A stretch of DNA of 64,000 nucleotides from Mesopusillimonas faecipullorum. Its GTDB lineage: Bacteria; Pseudomonadota; Gammaproteobacteria; Burkholderiales; Burkholderiaceae_B. Under the pieces are notes generated by a model. That model did no database searches and had not been told where the DNA came from. It worked only from the letters and a program-made list of their open reading frames with translations. Shown here in pieces: positions 1-8,795 of this stretch. Position 1 is the first letter of the stretch, and every line of letters starts with the position of its first letter. The position numbers were made by a program, and so were the translations under genes. The stretch is taken from contig NZ_JACDXW010000002.1 in assembly GCF_020539505.1 (NCBI RefSeq), positions 124,001-188,000 of the forward strand. The letters run 5' to 3'.

Positions 1-1
1 C

Positions 2-688
2 GAGGTAGATCGGGTTCATGCCGAAATCTTTGATGCCATGATGGACGGTCGTCTAAAGCCGGGTGCCAAGCTGACGGAATCTGCGCTCTGCTCGATTTTT
101 CTATGCTCCAGGGCCACCGTAAGAGGGGCATTGGCCCAGTTGGCTCACGACCGGCTGGTAGTGCTGCAAGCCAACCGTGGCGCTTTTGTCTGGCTGCCAA
201 CGCGTAAAGAAACGCAAGATGTATTCGAGGCGCGACGCGATCTTGAAAGCGTTTTGATAGACCGTTTGCTGAGCCTCGAAAATCTTGCCGACCTGCTACA
301 GCCATTGCGTAAATTGGTTCAGCAAGAGCAGCAGGCTTTCGAGTCGGGCGACCGGCTTAGCTGGTTGCGTCTGTCACACGCTTTTCATGTGCGCTTGGCT
401 CAGCTCACGGGCAACGAGGTATTGGCAGAAATGATGCATCTTCTTTGTGCACGCAGCACGCTGATCATCGCTTGCTACGACACGCCAGGCTCACATAGCT
501 GCACCTATGGCGAACACCTCAATATTCTTGATCTGCTGGCCCAACATGATAGCGACGCGGTTCGTACAGCCATGCATCATCATTTGCAGTCCTGCGAGCA
601 TCGCTTAAGTCAGATCGAACAACCTGTTCTTGATCCCTGGGCTGCCTTCAGTGTCAAACCCGGTCAACAGGTGGCTCATGCAAGTTGA
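2..688 (+). CDS. GntR-family (FCD subfamily) transcriptional regulator, 5' partial
   Basis: The reading frame is open from base 2 and continues upstream of the window, so the true start is not visible; the first in-frame ATG (38) lies inside the DNA-binding helix region and is not the start. The N-terminal part has the winged-helix pattern of GntR proteins (residues like GRLKPGAKLTES, then a recognition helix around SRATVRGALAQL). The C-terminal part is helical with spaced His residues (HAFHVRL, HLNIL, MHHHLQSCEHRL), as in metal- or ligand-binding FCD domains. Its last 11 bases overlap the allantoinase start. By position it is the likely regulator of the purine-catabolic operon that follows; the effector is unknown. 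Confidence 0.88.
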   Translation, partial: EVDRVHAEIFDAMMDGRLKPGAKLTESALCSIFLCSRATVRGALAQLAHDRLVVLQANRGAFVWLPTRKETQDVFEARRDLESVLIDRLLSLENLADLLQPLRKLVQQEQQAFESGDRLSWLRLSHAFHVRLAQLTGNEVLAEMMHLLCARSTLIIACYDTPGSHSCTYGEHLNILDLLAQHDSDAVRTAMHHHLQSCEHRLSQIEQPVLDPWAAFSVKPGQQVAHAS

Positions 689-1640
689 TCCCTCGAACAA
701 TGAGGCTCGCCCTTCTTATCCTCGCGATCTCATAGGCTATGGCCGCACACCGCCTTACGCCAACTGGCCGGGCAAGGCGCGTTTGGCTGTCCAGTTCGTC
801 CTCAACTACGAGGAAGGCGCGGAGAACTGCGTTCTGCATGGGGACCCGACTTCCGAACAATTTCTCTCCGAAATCGTGGGGGCGGCGGCCTATGCCGATA
901 GACACCTTTCCATGGAATCTATTTACGAGTATGGCTCGCGCGTAGGGGTATGGCGTATCTTGCGCGAGTTCGAGCGCCGGAGGCTGCCGCTCACGCTTTT
1001 CGGCGTGGGTATGGCACTCGAACGTAACGCCGAAGTCGCCCATGCATGCATGGAGCAAGGGCATGAAATTGCAGCGCATGGTTATCGCTGGATTCATTAT
1101 CAGGCGGTTTCAGAAGAGGTCGAACGTGCCCACATGCGCCAATGCATTCAAGCCTTCCAGGCCCTTACCGGCAGTCGCCCGCTGGGGTGGTACACCGGTC
1201 GTGACAGCCCGCGCACGCGCAGATTGTTGGTAGAGGAGGGTGGCTTTCTTTACGACTCCGATTACTACGGTGATGATCTTCCTTTCTGGACACTTGTGGA
1301 AACCTCCGATGGGGGCAAACACTCGCATCTGATAGTGCCGTATACCTTGGATACCAACGATATGCGGTTTGCTACGCCTCAAGGCTTCAATACCGGCGAG
1401 CATTTCTTTAATTATCTTAAAGATGCTTTCGATGTTCTCTACGCAGAAGGCGAAACGATACCGCGCATGCTGTCCGTGGGCTTGCACGCGCGCTTGATAG
1501 GGCGGCCGGCGCGCTTTGCCTCTTTGCAACGCTTTCTTGATTATGTTCAAGGTTATGAAAAGGTGTGGGTTTGCCGGCGCGTCGATATCGCGCGTCATTG
1601 GCGCGATACCCATCCCTACCTTGCGGGCAGCATGGCTTAG
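678..1640 (+). CDS. puuE: Allantoinase PuuE (polysaccharide-deacetylase-like)
   Basis: A 320-residue NodB/polysaccharide-deacetylase-fold protein of the metal-independent allantoinase type, which opens the hydantoin ring of allantoin to allantoate. The N-terminal block (DLIGYGRTPPYANWPGKARLAVQF, split here as residues around 15-38) followed by NYEEGAENCVLHGD is characteristic of PuuE. The ATG at 678 is preferred over the in-frame ATG at 630: it overlaps the regulator stop by 11 bases and gives the family length. Its neighbours supply the next and preceding steps (allantoicase, OHCU decarboxylase), which supports the call. Confidence 0.9.
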   Translation: MQVDPSNNEARPSYPRDLIGYGRTPPYANWPGKARLAVQFVLNYEEGAENCVLHGDPTSEQFLSEIVGAAAYADRHLSMESIYEYGSRVGVWRILREFERRRLPLTLFGVGMALERNAEVAHACMEQGHEIAAHGYRWIHYQAVSEEVERAHMRQCIQAFQALTGSRPLGWYTGRDSPRTRRLLVEEGGFLYDSDYYGDDLPFWTLVETSDGGKHSHLIVPYTLDTNDMRFATPQGFNTGEHFFNYLKDAFDVLYAEGETIPRMLSVGLHARLIGRPARFASLQRFLDYVQGYEKVWVCRRVDIARHWRDTHPYLAGSMA

Positions 1641-1660
1641 CGATAAGGCTGGAGACAAAC

Positions 1661-2179
1661 ATGATGGCACCCATTAGCTTAGATGCCTTGAACAAAATAC
1701 CGCCACAAGACTTCGTGGAGGTACTGGGCGGGGTCTTTGAGCATTCTCCCTGGGTTGCACAGGGGGTGGTCGAACTGCGGCCCTTTCAAAGTGTGCAAGC
1801 TTTGCATCAGGCTATGGTTGCTTGCATTGCAGACGCAGGCCATAAAGCTCAGTTGAGTCTGATGCGCGCGCACCCAGAGTTGGCCGGCAAGGCTGCGGTC
1901 AAGGGCGAATTGACGGCTGACTCCGCCTCAGAACAGACTGGCGCGGGCTTGGATCAGTGCACGCCACAAGAGTTCGCCCACCTTACGGCGCTGAATCAGG
2001 CTTACAGAGAAAAATTTGGCTTCCCTTTCATTATTGCGGTGCGTGGTCTTGACCGCAGCCGCATTATTCAAGCGTTCGAGCGTCGCCTTAGCCGAGACTA
2101 TGACGAGGAATTCGCCGAATGCCTGACGCAGATATACACCATAGGTGAACTACGCCTGCAGGCCATACTGACTACATAG
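1661..2179 (+). CDS. uraD: 2-oxo-4-hydroxy-4-carboxy-5-ureidoimidazoline (OHCU) decarboxylase
   Basis: A 172-residue all-helical protein matching the OHCU decarboxylase family, which converts OHCU to S-allantoin. Visible marks are the N-terminal LNKIPPQDFVEVLGGVFEHSPWVA region, the RAHPELAGKAA block (residues about 66-76) and FPFIIAVRGLDR near residue 125. The His in AHPEL is the family's catalytic His. A GGAG at 1651-1654 sits correctly for the ATG at 1661; a second ATG follows at 1664. It lies 20 bases after puuE. The hydroxyisourate hydrolase that normally makes its substrate is not in this window. Confidence 0.9.
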   Translation: MMAPISLDALNKIPPQDFVEVLGGVFEHSPWVAQGVVELRPFQSVQALHQAMVACIADAGHKAQLSLMRAHPELAGKAAVKGELTADSASEQTGAGLDQCTPQEFAHLTALNQAYREKFGFPFIIAVRGLDRSRIIQAFERRLSRDYDEEFAECLTQIYTIGELRLQAILTT

Positions 2180-2257
2180 CTTTACCGCTGGGCGCAGCCC
2201 AGAGACGGCTGTGCGGCGGATTGACCTTAAACCCACTTTGATACGGAGTGAAGCGTC

Positions 2258-3301
2258 ATGGTTGCACCCCATTTGCCAGACGGCACTGTTTTGCAGTCGC
2301 CTGTTGTTGAACTGCCGGCGTTCGCCGCCCGTTATATCAATCTTGCTGCCGGCGATCTGGGGGCCAAGGTGCTCAAGTGCTCCGACGAATTTTTTGGCGA
2401 AGCGCGGCGTATGCTGGCTACGGGTGGTTCCGTTTTTATCGTTGGCAAGTTCGACGATCATGGCAAATGGGTGGATGGGTGGGAAACCCAGCGCCGCCGT
2501 CACGGAGGCCATGACTATGCCGTCGTTCAGTTAGCCTGGCCGGGCGTCATTAAAGGCATAGACATAGACACCAGCCACTTCACCGGCAACTATCCGCAAG
2601 CGGCGTCTCTGGAGGCCTGCTTTTGCGAAGGTGAGCCCGACGAGCATACGCAATGGGTCTCTTTACTGCCGGCCCAAGCCCTGTCGGCCAGTGCGCATCA
2701 TTTCATTCCCTTAGACGATGCAAGGGTCTGGTCGCATGTGCGCTTGAATATCTACCCGGATGGCGGCGTGGCGCGGTTTCGTGTCTATGGTCAACCTGCA
2801 TGCGATTGGCAAAGCATGAGCACGCAAACCTTGCACGAGGTGTCCTCCCTGCGCTTGGGTGGTCGTATCGTGGGTTATAGCGATGCCCACTTTGGCGTGC
2901 CGTCTCGTCTGCTGATGTCAGGAAGAGGTGTCAATATGGGCGATGGCTGGGAGACCCGTCGACGCCGTGAACCGGGATTCGACTGGTGCGTGATCGAGCT
3001 TGGTCACGCAGTGACGGTAGAAAAAATAGAAATCGATACGGCACACTTCAAGGGCAACTATCCGGCGCAAGTGTCGCTACAGGCAGCCCAGGTTTCCCCC
3101 AGCACGGATGCTTCCGTCATTACCCAGGCGATGTTTTGGCCAGAATTGATGCGCCCGCAAGCCACTCAAATGCACAAACAACACTTTTTCGAGGCTGAGC
3201 AGTTGCAGACCCTGGGGCCTGTCACGCATGTGCGTGTCAACATGTATCCCGATGGTGGTATCAGCCGTGTACGCATCTGGGGGCGGCTTGCGGGCGTATA
3301 G
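2258..3301 (+). CDS. alc: Allantoicase
   Basis: A 347-residue protein made of two homologous halves, as expected for allantoicase, which hydrolyses allantoate to ureidoglycolate and urea. The duplicated signature is visible: GKWVDGWETQRRR...HDYAVVQL (about residues 68-92) and NMGDGWETRRRR...FDWCVIEL (about 226-248). Each is followed by IDT.HF.GNYP and later by VRVN/VRLNIYPDGG. The ATG at 2258 is used, giving the normal family length. It sits in the purine-degradation operon between uraD and allA. Confidence 0.93.
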   Translation: MVAPHLPDGTVLQSPVVELPAFAARYINLAAGDLGAKVLKCSDEFFGEARRMLATGGSVFIVGKFDDHGKWVDGWETQRRRHGGHDYAVVQLAWPGVIKGIDIDTSHFTGNYPQAASLEACFCEGEPDEHTQWVSLLPAQALSASAHHFIPLDDARVWSHVRLNIYPDGGVARFRVYGQPACDWQSMSTQTLHEVSSLRLGGRIVGYSDAHFGVPSRLLMSGRGVNMGDGWETRRRREPGFDWCVIELGHAVTVEKIEIDTAHFKGNYPAQVSLQAAQVSPSTDASVITQAMFWPELMRPQATQMHKQHFFEAEQLQTLGPVTHVRVNMYPDGGISRVRIWGRLAGV

Positions 3302-3390
3302 TAGGTAAAAAGAGTAGCGCCGGCCACCGACAAGTATAAGAAGCTCGGCGTTGCTCGCAAAGCGGCGTCAGGGCCGCAAGGAGACAAGAC

Positions 3391-3939
3391 ATGGCGATTC
3401 ACAGTATTTCGCTGGAACCCTTGCAAAGGAGCGAGTTCGCGCCCTTTGGCGAGGTGATCGATTTGAACGCGGACTGGTTTGCCATCAACCAAGGGACGAC
3501 GCGCCGCTATCATCGTTTGGGTGGCGTGCAGTTGCTGGGGCAGGGTGGGCAAGGCGTAATCAGCTTAGCAGTGGCCCAGCGTGCCGCCCAACCTATTGCA
3601 GTGCGTATGCTAGAGCGTCATCCGCTGGGCAGTCAGGCTTGGATACCGCGTGGGCTGTCTCCCTTTATCGTAGTGGTTGCGCCTGGTAATTCAGAGGGGT
3701 ATCCCGACGAGTCGGGCCTTAGGGCTTTTTATGCTCGTGCAGATCAAGGCGTTAATTATTATGCGGGTGTCTGGCATCACCCTTTGCTCTGCTTGGTTGA
3801 GGGTGGGCAGTTCCTTATCGTTGACCGGGACGGCCCTGGGCCCAATTGCGATGAGGTGCCGCTGAGCATTACGCGATGGCTAAACCTCGATCTCAACTTC
3901 GATACTCTGGAAAAAGAGCTCCAGGAGGGCGAGCGATGA
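3391..3939 (+). CDS. allA: Ureidoglycolate lyase
   Basis: A 182-residue cupin-like AllA protein that splits ureidoglycolate into glyoxylate and urea, the last step of the allantoate branch. The N-terminus (PLQRSEFAPFGEVID) and the central ERHPLGSQAWIP block (about residues 73-84) are typical of the family, as is the GVWHHPLL motif (about 125-132). An AAGGAG precedes the start. The stop codon overlaps the xdhA start (ATGA), so translation is probably coupled. Confidence 0.93.
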   Translation: MAIHSISLEPLQRSEFAPFGEVIDLNADWFAINQGTTRRYHRLGGVQLLGQGGQGVISLAVAQRAAQPIAVRMLERHPLGSQAWIPRGLSPFIVVVAPGNSEGYPDESGLRAFYARADQGVNYYAGVWHHPLLCLVEGGQFLIVDRDGPGPNCDEVPLSITRWLNLDLNFDTLEKELQEGER

Positions 3940-5381
3940 GCACCAGACAAGTCATCAGCTTCTATTTGAACGGTCATCTTCAGAAAGTGGAGCTTGAGGG
4001 CGCAACGCGGACTTTACTGCAGTACCTGCGCGAGCAACTGCACCTGACGGGCACCAAAGAGGGGTGTGCTGAAGGGGACTGTGGCGCGTGTACCGTATTA
4101 GAGGCGTCTCTGGGTCCTGAAGGCAATGTCAGTTTGCGGTCGGTAAATGCTTGTATACGGTTTTTGCCCACCTTTGACGGTAAGGCAATCTGGACGGTGG
4201 AAGGCATAGCCGGAGAGACCGGCTTGCACCCCGTGCAGCAAGCCATGATAGACCACCATGGATCACAATGCGGGTTCTGTACGCCGGGATTCGTCATGTC
4301 GCTTTATGCCATGTATCAAAACGGTCATCGACGCCCCGCGCGCGAAGAGGTGCTCGATCAGCTTTCAGGAAATTTGTGCCGGTGTACCGGTTACCGGCCT
4401 ATTCTGGATGCGGCTCAACACCTGGCTGATTATCCCGAGCAGCAGCTGGATATCGAACAGCTACGCAAGCAGCTGATGCATCTGCGTGACGAAGCGGGCG
4501 ATGCCGCGGTTCAGTGGCAGGGGGCGGCTCAACGCTACTTCGCACCGCGCAGCGCGGCTGAACTGGCCGCTTGTTACCTAGAGCAGCCCGACGCTATTTT
4601 GCTGGCCGGCGGGACAGACGTTGGTTTGTGGGTCACCAAGCAACTGAAACAGCTAGGCACCGTTATTTATCTTGGAGATGTTCAAGAGCTGCAAACTGTG
4701 GAAAAACGTGAAGGCCACTTGCATATAGGTGCCGGTGTGTCCTTGAACGACGGCTATCAAGCCCTGGTGAATGAGTATCCGGAACTTACCGAGCTGTGGA
4801 AGCGGTTTGCGTCAATGCCCATACGTAACTCGGGCACTTTGGTGGGTAATGTGGCCAATGGCTCGCCCATCGGCGACAGCGCACCGTTTCTTATCGCTTT
4901 AGGGGCTTCGGTCATACTGCGCCGGGGCGACAGTCGGCGCGAATTGCCACTGGACTCGCTTTATCTGGACTACCGCAAACAAGCTAGAGAAGCGGGCGAG
5001 TGGATAGAAACCTTGCGGGTGCCTTTGCGCAAGCCCGGTCTGCAACTGGCGACTTACAAGGTCTCCAAACGTCACGACCAAGATATTTCAGCCGTATGCA
5101 GTGCATATGCCCTGACTTTGGAAGCAGGCAAGGTGGTGAAGATTCGCATTGCTCACGGTGGCATGGCGGCGACTTCGCGGCGGGCGCTCCATGCCGAGCA
5201 AGCCTTGCTGGGCAAGGACTGGAGTGAAGCTCATGTTCATCAGGCCATGTTGGCCTTGGCGCAAGATTACGAGCCCATGAGCGACATGCGTGCCAGCAGC
5301 GGCTATCGCCTGAAAGCCGCCCAGAATCTGCTGTACCGCTTTTACCTGCAAAGTACGGGCGTCACGTCCACCCGCGTCTGA
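3936..5381 (+). CDS. xdhA: Xanthine dehydrogenase small subunit (2Fe-2S and FAD domains)
   Basis: A 481-residue subunit carrying electrons from the molybdenum centre to FAD and NAD. The plant-type [2Fe-2S] domain shows Cys44, Cys49, Cys52 (KEGCAEGDCGACTV) and Cys73. The second [2Fe-2S] domain shows Cys112, Cys115, Cys148 and Cys150 (QCGFCTPG, CRCTGYRP). An FAD-binding CO-dehydrogenase-flavoprotein domain fills the C-terminal half (LAGGTDVGLWVTK; GTLVGNVANGSPIGD). The ATG at 3936 overlaps the allA stop; a longer frame opens at 3876 but would run inside allA. xdhB begins 10 bases downstream. Confidence 0.94.
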   Translation: MSTRQVISFYLNGHLQKVELEGATRTLLQYLREQLHLTGTKEGCAEGDCGACTVLEASLGPEGNVSLRSVNACIRFLPTFDGKAIWTVEGIAGETGLHPVQQAMIDHHGSQCGFCTPGFVMSLYAMYQNGHRRPAREEVLDQLSGNLCRCTGYRPILDAAQHLADYPEQQLDIEQLRKQLMHLRDEAGDAAVQWQGAAQRYFAPRSAAELAACYLEQPDAILLAGGTDVGLWVTKQLKQLGTVIYLGDVQELQTVEKREGHLHIGAGVSLNDGYQALVNEYPELTELWKRFASMPIRNSGTLVGNVANGSPIGDSAPFLIALGASVILRRGDSRRELPLDSLYLDYRKQAREAGEWIETLRVPLRKPGLQLATYKVSKRHDQDISAVCSAYALTLEAGKVVKIRIAHGGMAATSRRALHAEQALLGKDWSEAHVHQAMLALAQDYEPMSDMRASSGYRLKAAQNLLYRFYLQSTGVTSTRV

Positions 5382-5391
5382 GGAGATCGCC

Positions 5392-7758
5392 ATGTCCAAA
5401 AGCCCTCACAGCACCGTAGGCAGCAGCTTGCCTCACGAAAGCGCGCATCTGCATGTCACGGGTACCGCGCCCTATACCGACGATATTCCCGAGCAGCGTA
5501 ATACGCTTCATGCGGCATTTGGTTTGTCCGAGCGCGCTCATGCGCGTATTGCCGCACTAGATCTTTCGGCTGTGCGCACAGCGCCCGGTGTCATGGCTGT
5601 CGCTACGCTGGATGACGTGCCGGGCGAAAAATACTTAGGCCCCTTTTTGCACGACGAACCCATCTTTGCCGATGGCGTCACTCAATATCTGGGCCAACCC
5701 TTGTTTGCGGTCGCCGCCCATACTCACGACCAGGCACGTTATGCCGCCAGATTGGCAAAGGTAATCTATGAAGACCTTGAGCCCATTCTGGACGTCACGC
5801 AGGGGGCGGCTCAGCAAGCCTATGTCCTGCCTCCGGTTCGAATGTCGCGTGGCGATTTGCCAGCGGCGCTGCTCAGTGCACCCCTGCGTCATCAAGGCGA
5901 GTTTTTTTGCGGTGGCCAAGAGCAGTTTTACCTGGAGGGGCAGGTTGCCTATGCCATCCCTGGCGAAAATCAGGAAATGCAAGTTTTTTGCTCTACCCAG
6001 CACCCAAGCGAAATGCAGGCCATGGTGTCGCACATGCTGGCGTTACCGGCCACTTGTGTACGGGTACAGTGTCGCCGCATGGGGGGCGGTTTCGGGGGTA
6101 AGGAAAGCCAATCATGGCCTTTTGCGACTGCCGCCGCGCTCTTGGCGTCTATGACTGGGCAAGCGGTAAAAATGCGCGCAGACCGCGACGATGATTTCAT
6201 GATTACCGGCAAGCGCCATGATTTTTTTATGCGCTATGACGTGGCATATGAGCCTGATGGCCTGATTCGTGGTGTTGCTTTTGATCAGTGGGTGCGGTGT
6301 GGCTACTCAGCTGATCTTTCCGGCGCTGTCGCCGACCGGCAGGTATTTCATAGCGACAATGCCTACTACCTGGAAGCTGTAGACATACGCTCTTTGCGCA
6401 TCAAAACCCATACTCAGTCCAATACGGCGTTTCGAGGCTTCGGTGGCCCACAGGGCATTTTATGCATAGAGTATGTCATCGATGACATCGCCCGCCGACT
6501 GGGGCTAGACCCCTTGGATGTGCGTCGCCGCAATTTCTATGGCAAAGAAGAGCGCAATGTCACGCCCTATCAGATGCGTCTGGAGGATAACGTTGTGCAC
6601 GAACTGGTCGAGCAGTTGGAGGCGTCTTCACAGTATCGGCAGCGCCGTCGCGAGATTCAAGCCTTCAACGACGTCAATCCGGTGCTAAAAAAAGGCTTGG
6701 CCTTGGTGCCTGTAAAGTTTGGGATTTCGTTTACCGCGACTCATTTGAACCAGGCCGGCGCGCTAGTGCATGTGTATACCGATGGCTCGGTGCTGGTGAA
6801 TCACGGCGGTACCGAAATGGGGCAGGGCCTGAATACCAAGGTTGCACAGGTGGTTGCCGAAGAGTTCGGTCTGCCTTTGGCAAGCATACGGGTTTCAGCC
6901 ACCGATACGGCCAAGGTGGCAAACACCTCGGCGACGGCAGCCTCGACGGGTACCGATTTGAATGGCAAAGCGGCTCAAGACGCGGCACGCAAGGTTAAGC
7001 AGGCGCTGATTGCCTATGCGTCTGACCACTATGGCTGCGATGCGCAAGAGATATCGTTTCACGATGGCCAAGTATGTTTAGGCACTCTTGCCCCGATGAG
7101 TTTTGTGGATTTCGTGCGCCAAGCCTATATGGCTCGAATTCCTTTGTGGTCATCGGGCTTCTACCGCACACCCAAAATTCACTACGATATGGCGACCCTG
7201 ACCGGAAGGCCGTTTTACTACTTCGTCTATGCTGCGGCTTGTGCCGAAGTCGTCATCGACACCTTGACGGGTGAAAACAGACTGCTACGTGCCGATATTC
7301 TGTATGACGCCGGTAGACCCATCAATCCGGCTGTCGACTTGGGGCAGATAGAGGGCGGGTTCATTCAGGGTGTGGGGTGGCTGACCACTGAAGAGCTTTG
7401 GTGGAATGATCAAGGCCGCTTGATGACTCACGCGCCCTCCACTTACAAGATTCCTTCGGTGTCGGATTGCCCTGCGGACTTGCGTGTGGCTTTCTTTGAC
7501 AATGGCAACCGCGAAAACAACATCTATCAATCCAAAGCCATGGGTGAGCCGCCCTTGCCTTTGGCCATATCCGTCTTTCTAGCCTTGCGTGATGCAATCG
7601 CTGCGGTGGCACCTGAACATGAAGTCGTGCCATTGGATGCGCCGGCCACAGCAGAGCGGATTCTGAACACGCTGGATATGGTGGCTCCGCGCCGTTTGGG
7701 TCAGGGTTGGAGCTGGCGCTCCAGTACTTCTCCCCTTAGCAGTGCCATGTCGGAGTAG
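5392..7758 (+). CDS. xdhB: Xanthine dehydrogenase large (molybdopterin) subunit
   Basis: A 788-residue molybdenum hydroxylase subunit that oxidises hypoxanthine and xanthine to urate. Visible cofactor and active-site marks are GGGFGGKE (residues 231-238), FRGFGGPQG, the GTEMGQGLNTK block that contacts molybdopterin, and Glu719 within GEPPLPLA, the catalytic glutamate of the family. A GAGGAGATC ribosome-binding region precedes the ATG. It forms the catalytic partner of XdhA and is followed at once by the maturation factor XdhC. Confidence 0.94.
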   Translation: MSKSPHSTVGSSLPHESAHLHVTGTAPYTDDIPEQRNTLHAAFGLSERAHARIAALDLSAVRTAPGVMAVATLDDVPGEKYLGPFLHDEPIFADGVTQYLGQPLFAVAAHTHDQARYAARLAKVIYEDLEPILDVTQGAAQQAYVLPPVRMSRGDLPAALLSAPLRHQGEFFCGGQEQFYLEGQVAYAIPGENQEMQVFCSTQHPSEMQAMVSHMLALPATCVRVQCRRMGGGFGGKESQSWPFATAAALLASMTGQAVKMRADRDDDFMITGKRHDFFMRYDVAYEPDGLIRGVAFDQWVRCGYSADLSGAVADRQVFHSDNAYYLEAVDIRSLRIKTHTQSNTAFRGFGGPQGILCIEYVIDDIARRLGLDPLDVRRRNFYGKEERNVTPYQMRLEDNVVHELVEQLEASSQYRQRRREIQAFNDVNPVLKKGLALVPVKFGISFTATHLNQAGALVHVYTDGSVLVNHGGTEMGQGLNTKVAQVVAEEFGLPLASIRVSATDTAKVANTSATAASTGTDLNGKAAQDAARKVKQALIAYASDHYGCDAQEISFHDGQVCLGTLAPMSFVDFVRQAYMARIPLWSSGFYRTPKIHYDMATLTGRPFYYFVYAAACAEVVIDTLTGENRLLRADILYDAGRPINPAVDLGQIEGGFIQGVGWLTTEELWWNDQGRLMTHAPSTYKIPSVSDCPADLRVAFFDNGNRENNIYQSKAMGEPPLPLAISVFLALRDAIAAVAPEHEVVPLDAPATAERILNTLDMVAPRRLGQGWSWRSSTSPLSSAMSE

Positions 7759-7764
7759 GTGGGT

Positions 7765-8763
7765 ATGAGTCAGGTATTTGCTTCAGAGTCAGTGGTGCAC
7801 GGCCTCATGCCTGAGTGGTTGCGTCACGCGCGTGCCGCTATTTTGGCAGGGCAGAATCCCGTCATGGTGACGGTTGTCTTGGCCCAAGGCTCCACCCCCC
7901 GCGAAGCGGGGGCCAGGCTCTGTGTGCATGCTGAGTACACCTGGGGCTCCATAGGCGGAGGTCATCTGGAGTGGGTGGCCATAGAGCAGGCCAGGGTGCT
8001 TTTGGCGCAGTCCTTGCCGCGCGCGCAATGGCGTCGCTATCCGCTTGGGTCCAGCCTGGGGCAATGTTGTGGCGGCGCGGTGACCCTGCTCTTTGAACCT
8101 TTGGATAGAAAAGACTTGGCATGGTTGGATGAGGCCATCAGCTTGGTGCGCAGCGGTGTAGCGGTAAGGCGCGACACGAGATTGGATGAAAGCGGTAGGG
8201 CGCTCACACAGATACAGGCACTCACTCAGCCAGACTCCGTGCAGTCCCGCACTCACTGGGATGCTCAATCCCAGCATTGGCAAGAAACCTTTTCTGCCAA
8301 AGCCTTGCCTGTGGTGGTTTGCGGTGCGGGACATATAGGCAAGGAGATCGTCAAGCTGCTGGGCAGGTTGCCGGTTGCCGTGCATTGGCTGGACGTGCGC
8401 GATACCGAGTGGCCTGTAGATTTACCAGCCAATGTGGTGTGCGTGCAGGGCGACGACCAGGATGTTCCCGACATGCCCGAAGAGGCAGCGTGGCTGATCA
8501 TGACCCACGATCATGCGCTAGATCTGGCCATTGCCGAAGCAGTACTTCGGCATCAGGCTTTTGTATTCTTGGGCATGATAGGTTCCAAAACCAAAGCAGC
8601 CCGATTTCGCTCTCATCTTAGCCGCCGCTTGTCTGCCGAGCAGGCCGATCGCCTGACATGCCCCATAGGCATCGTTAACACCAGTAGCAAGCTCCCTGCT
8701 GTCATTGCGGTCTCCGTCGTCGCGCAGTTGTTGCCTATGCTGGATGGGGACTTGCCTGATTAA
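7765..8763 (+). CDS. xdhC: Xanthine dehydrogenase accessory protein XdhC
   Basis: A 332-residue XdhC/CoxI-type chaperone that binds the molybdenum cofactor and helps insert its sulfurated form into XdhB. The N-terminal domain has QGSTPREAGARL and a GQCCGGAVTLLFEP segment (about residue 93-106); the C-terminal half is a Rossmann domain starting PVVVCGAGHIGKEI (about 182-195). An in-frame GTG follows the xdhB stop directly (7759), but the ATG at 7765 is the likelier start. It ends the operon; 32 bases later the convergent pilus operon ends. Confidence 0.9.
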   Translation: MSQVFASESVVHGLMPEWLRHARAAILAGQNPVMVTVVLAQGSTPREAGARLCVHAEYTWGSIGGGHLEWVAIEQARVLLAQSLPRAQWRRYPLGSSLGQCCGGAVTLLFEPLDRKDLAWLDEAISLVRSGVAVRRDTRLDESGRALTQIQALTQPDSVQSRTHWDAQSQHWQETFSAKALPVVVCGAGHIGKEIVKLLGRLPVAVHWLDVRDTEWPVDLPANVVCVQGDDQDVPDMPEEAAWLIMTHDHALDLAIAEAVLRHQAFVFLGMIGSKTKAARFRSHLSRRLSAEQADRLTCPIGIVNTSSKLPAVIAVSVVAQLLPMLDGDLPD

Positions 8764-8795
8764 GAGCGGTCAGCCTACAGCACGGCACTACCGCG

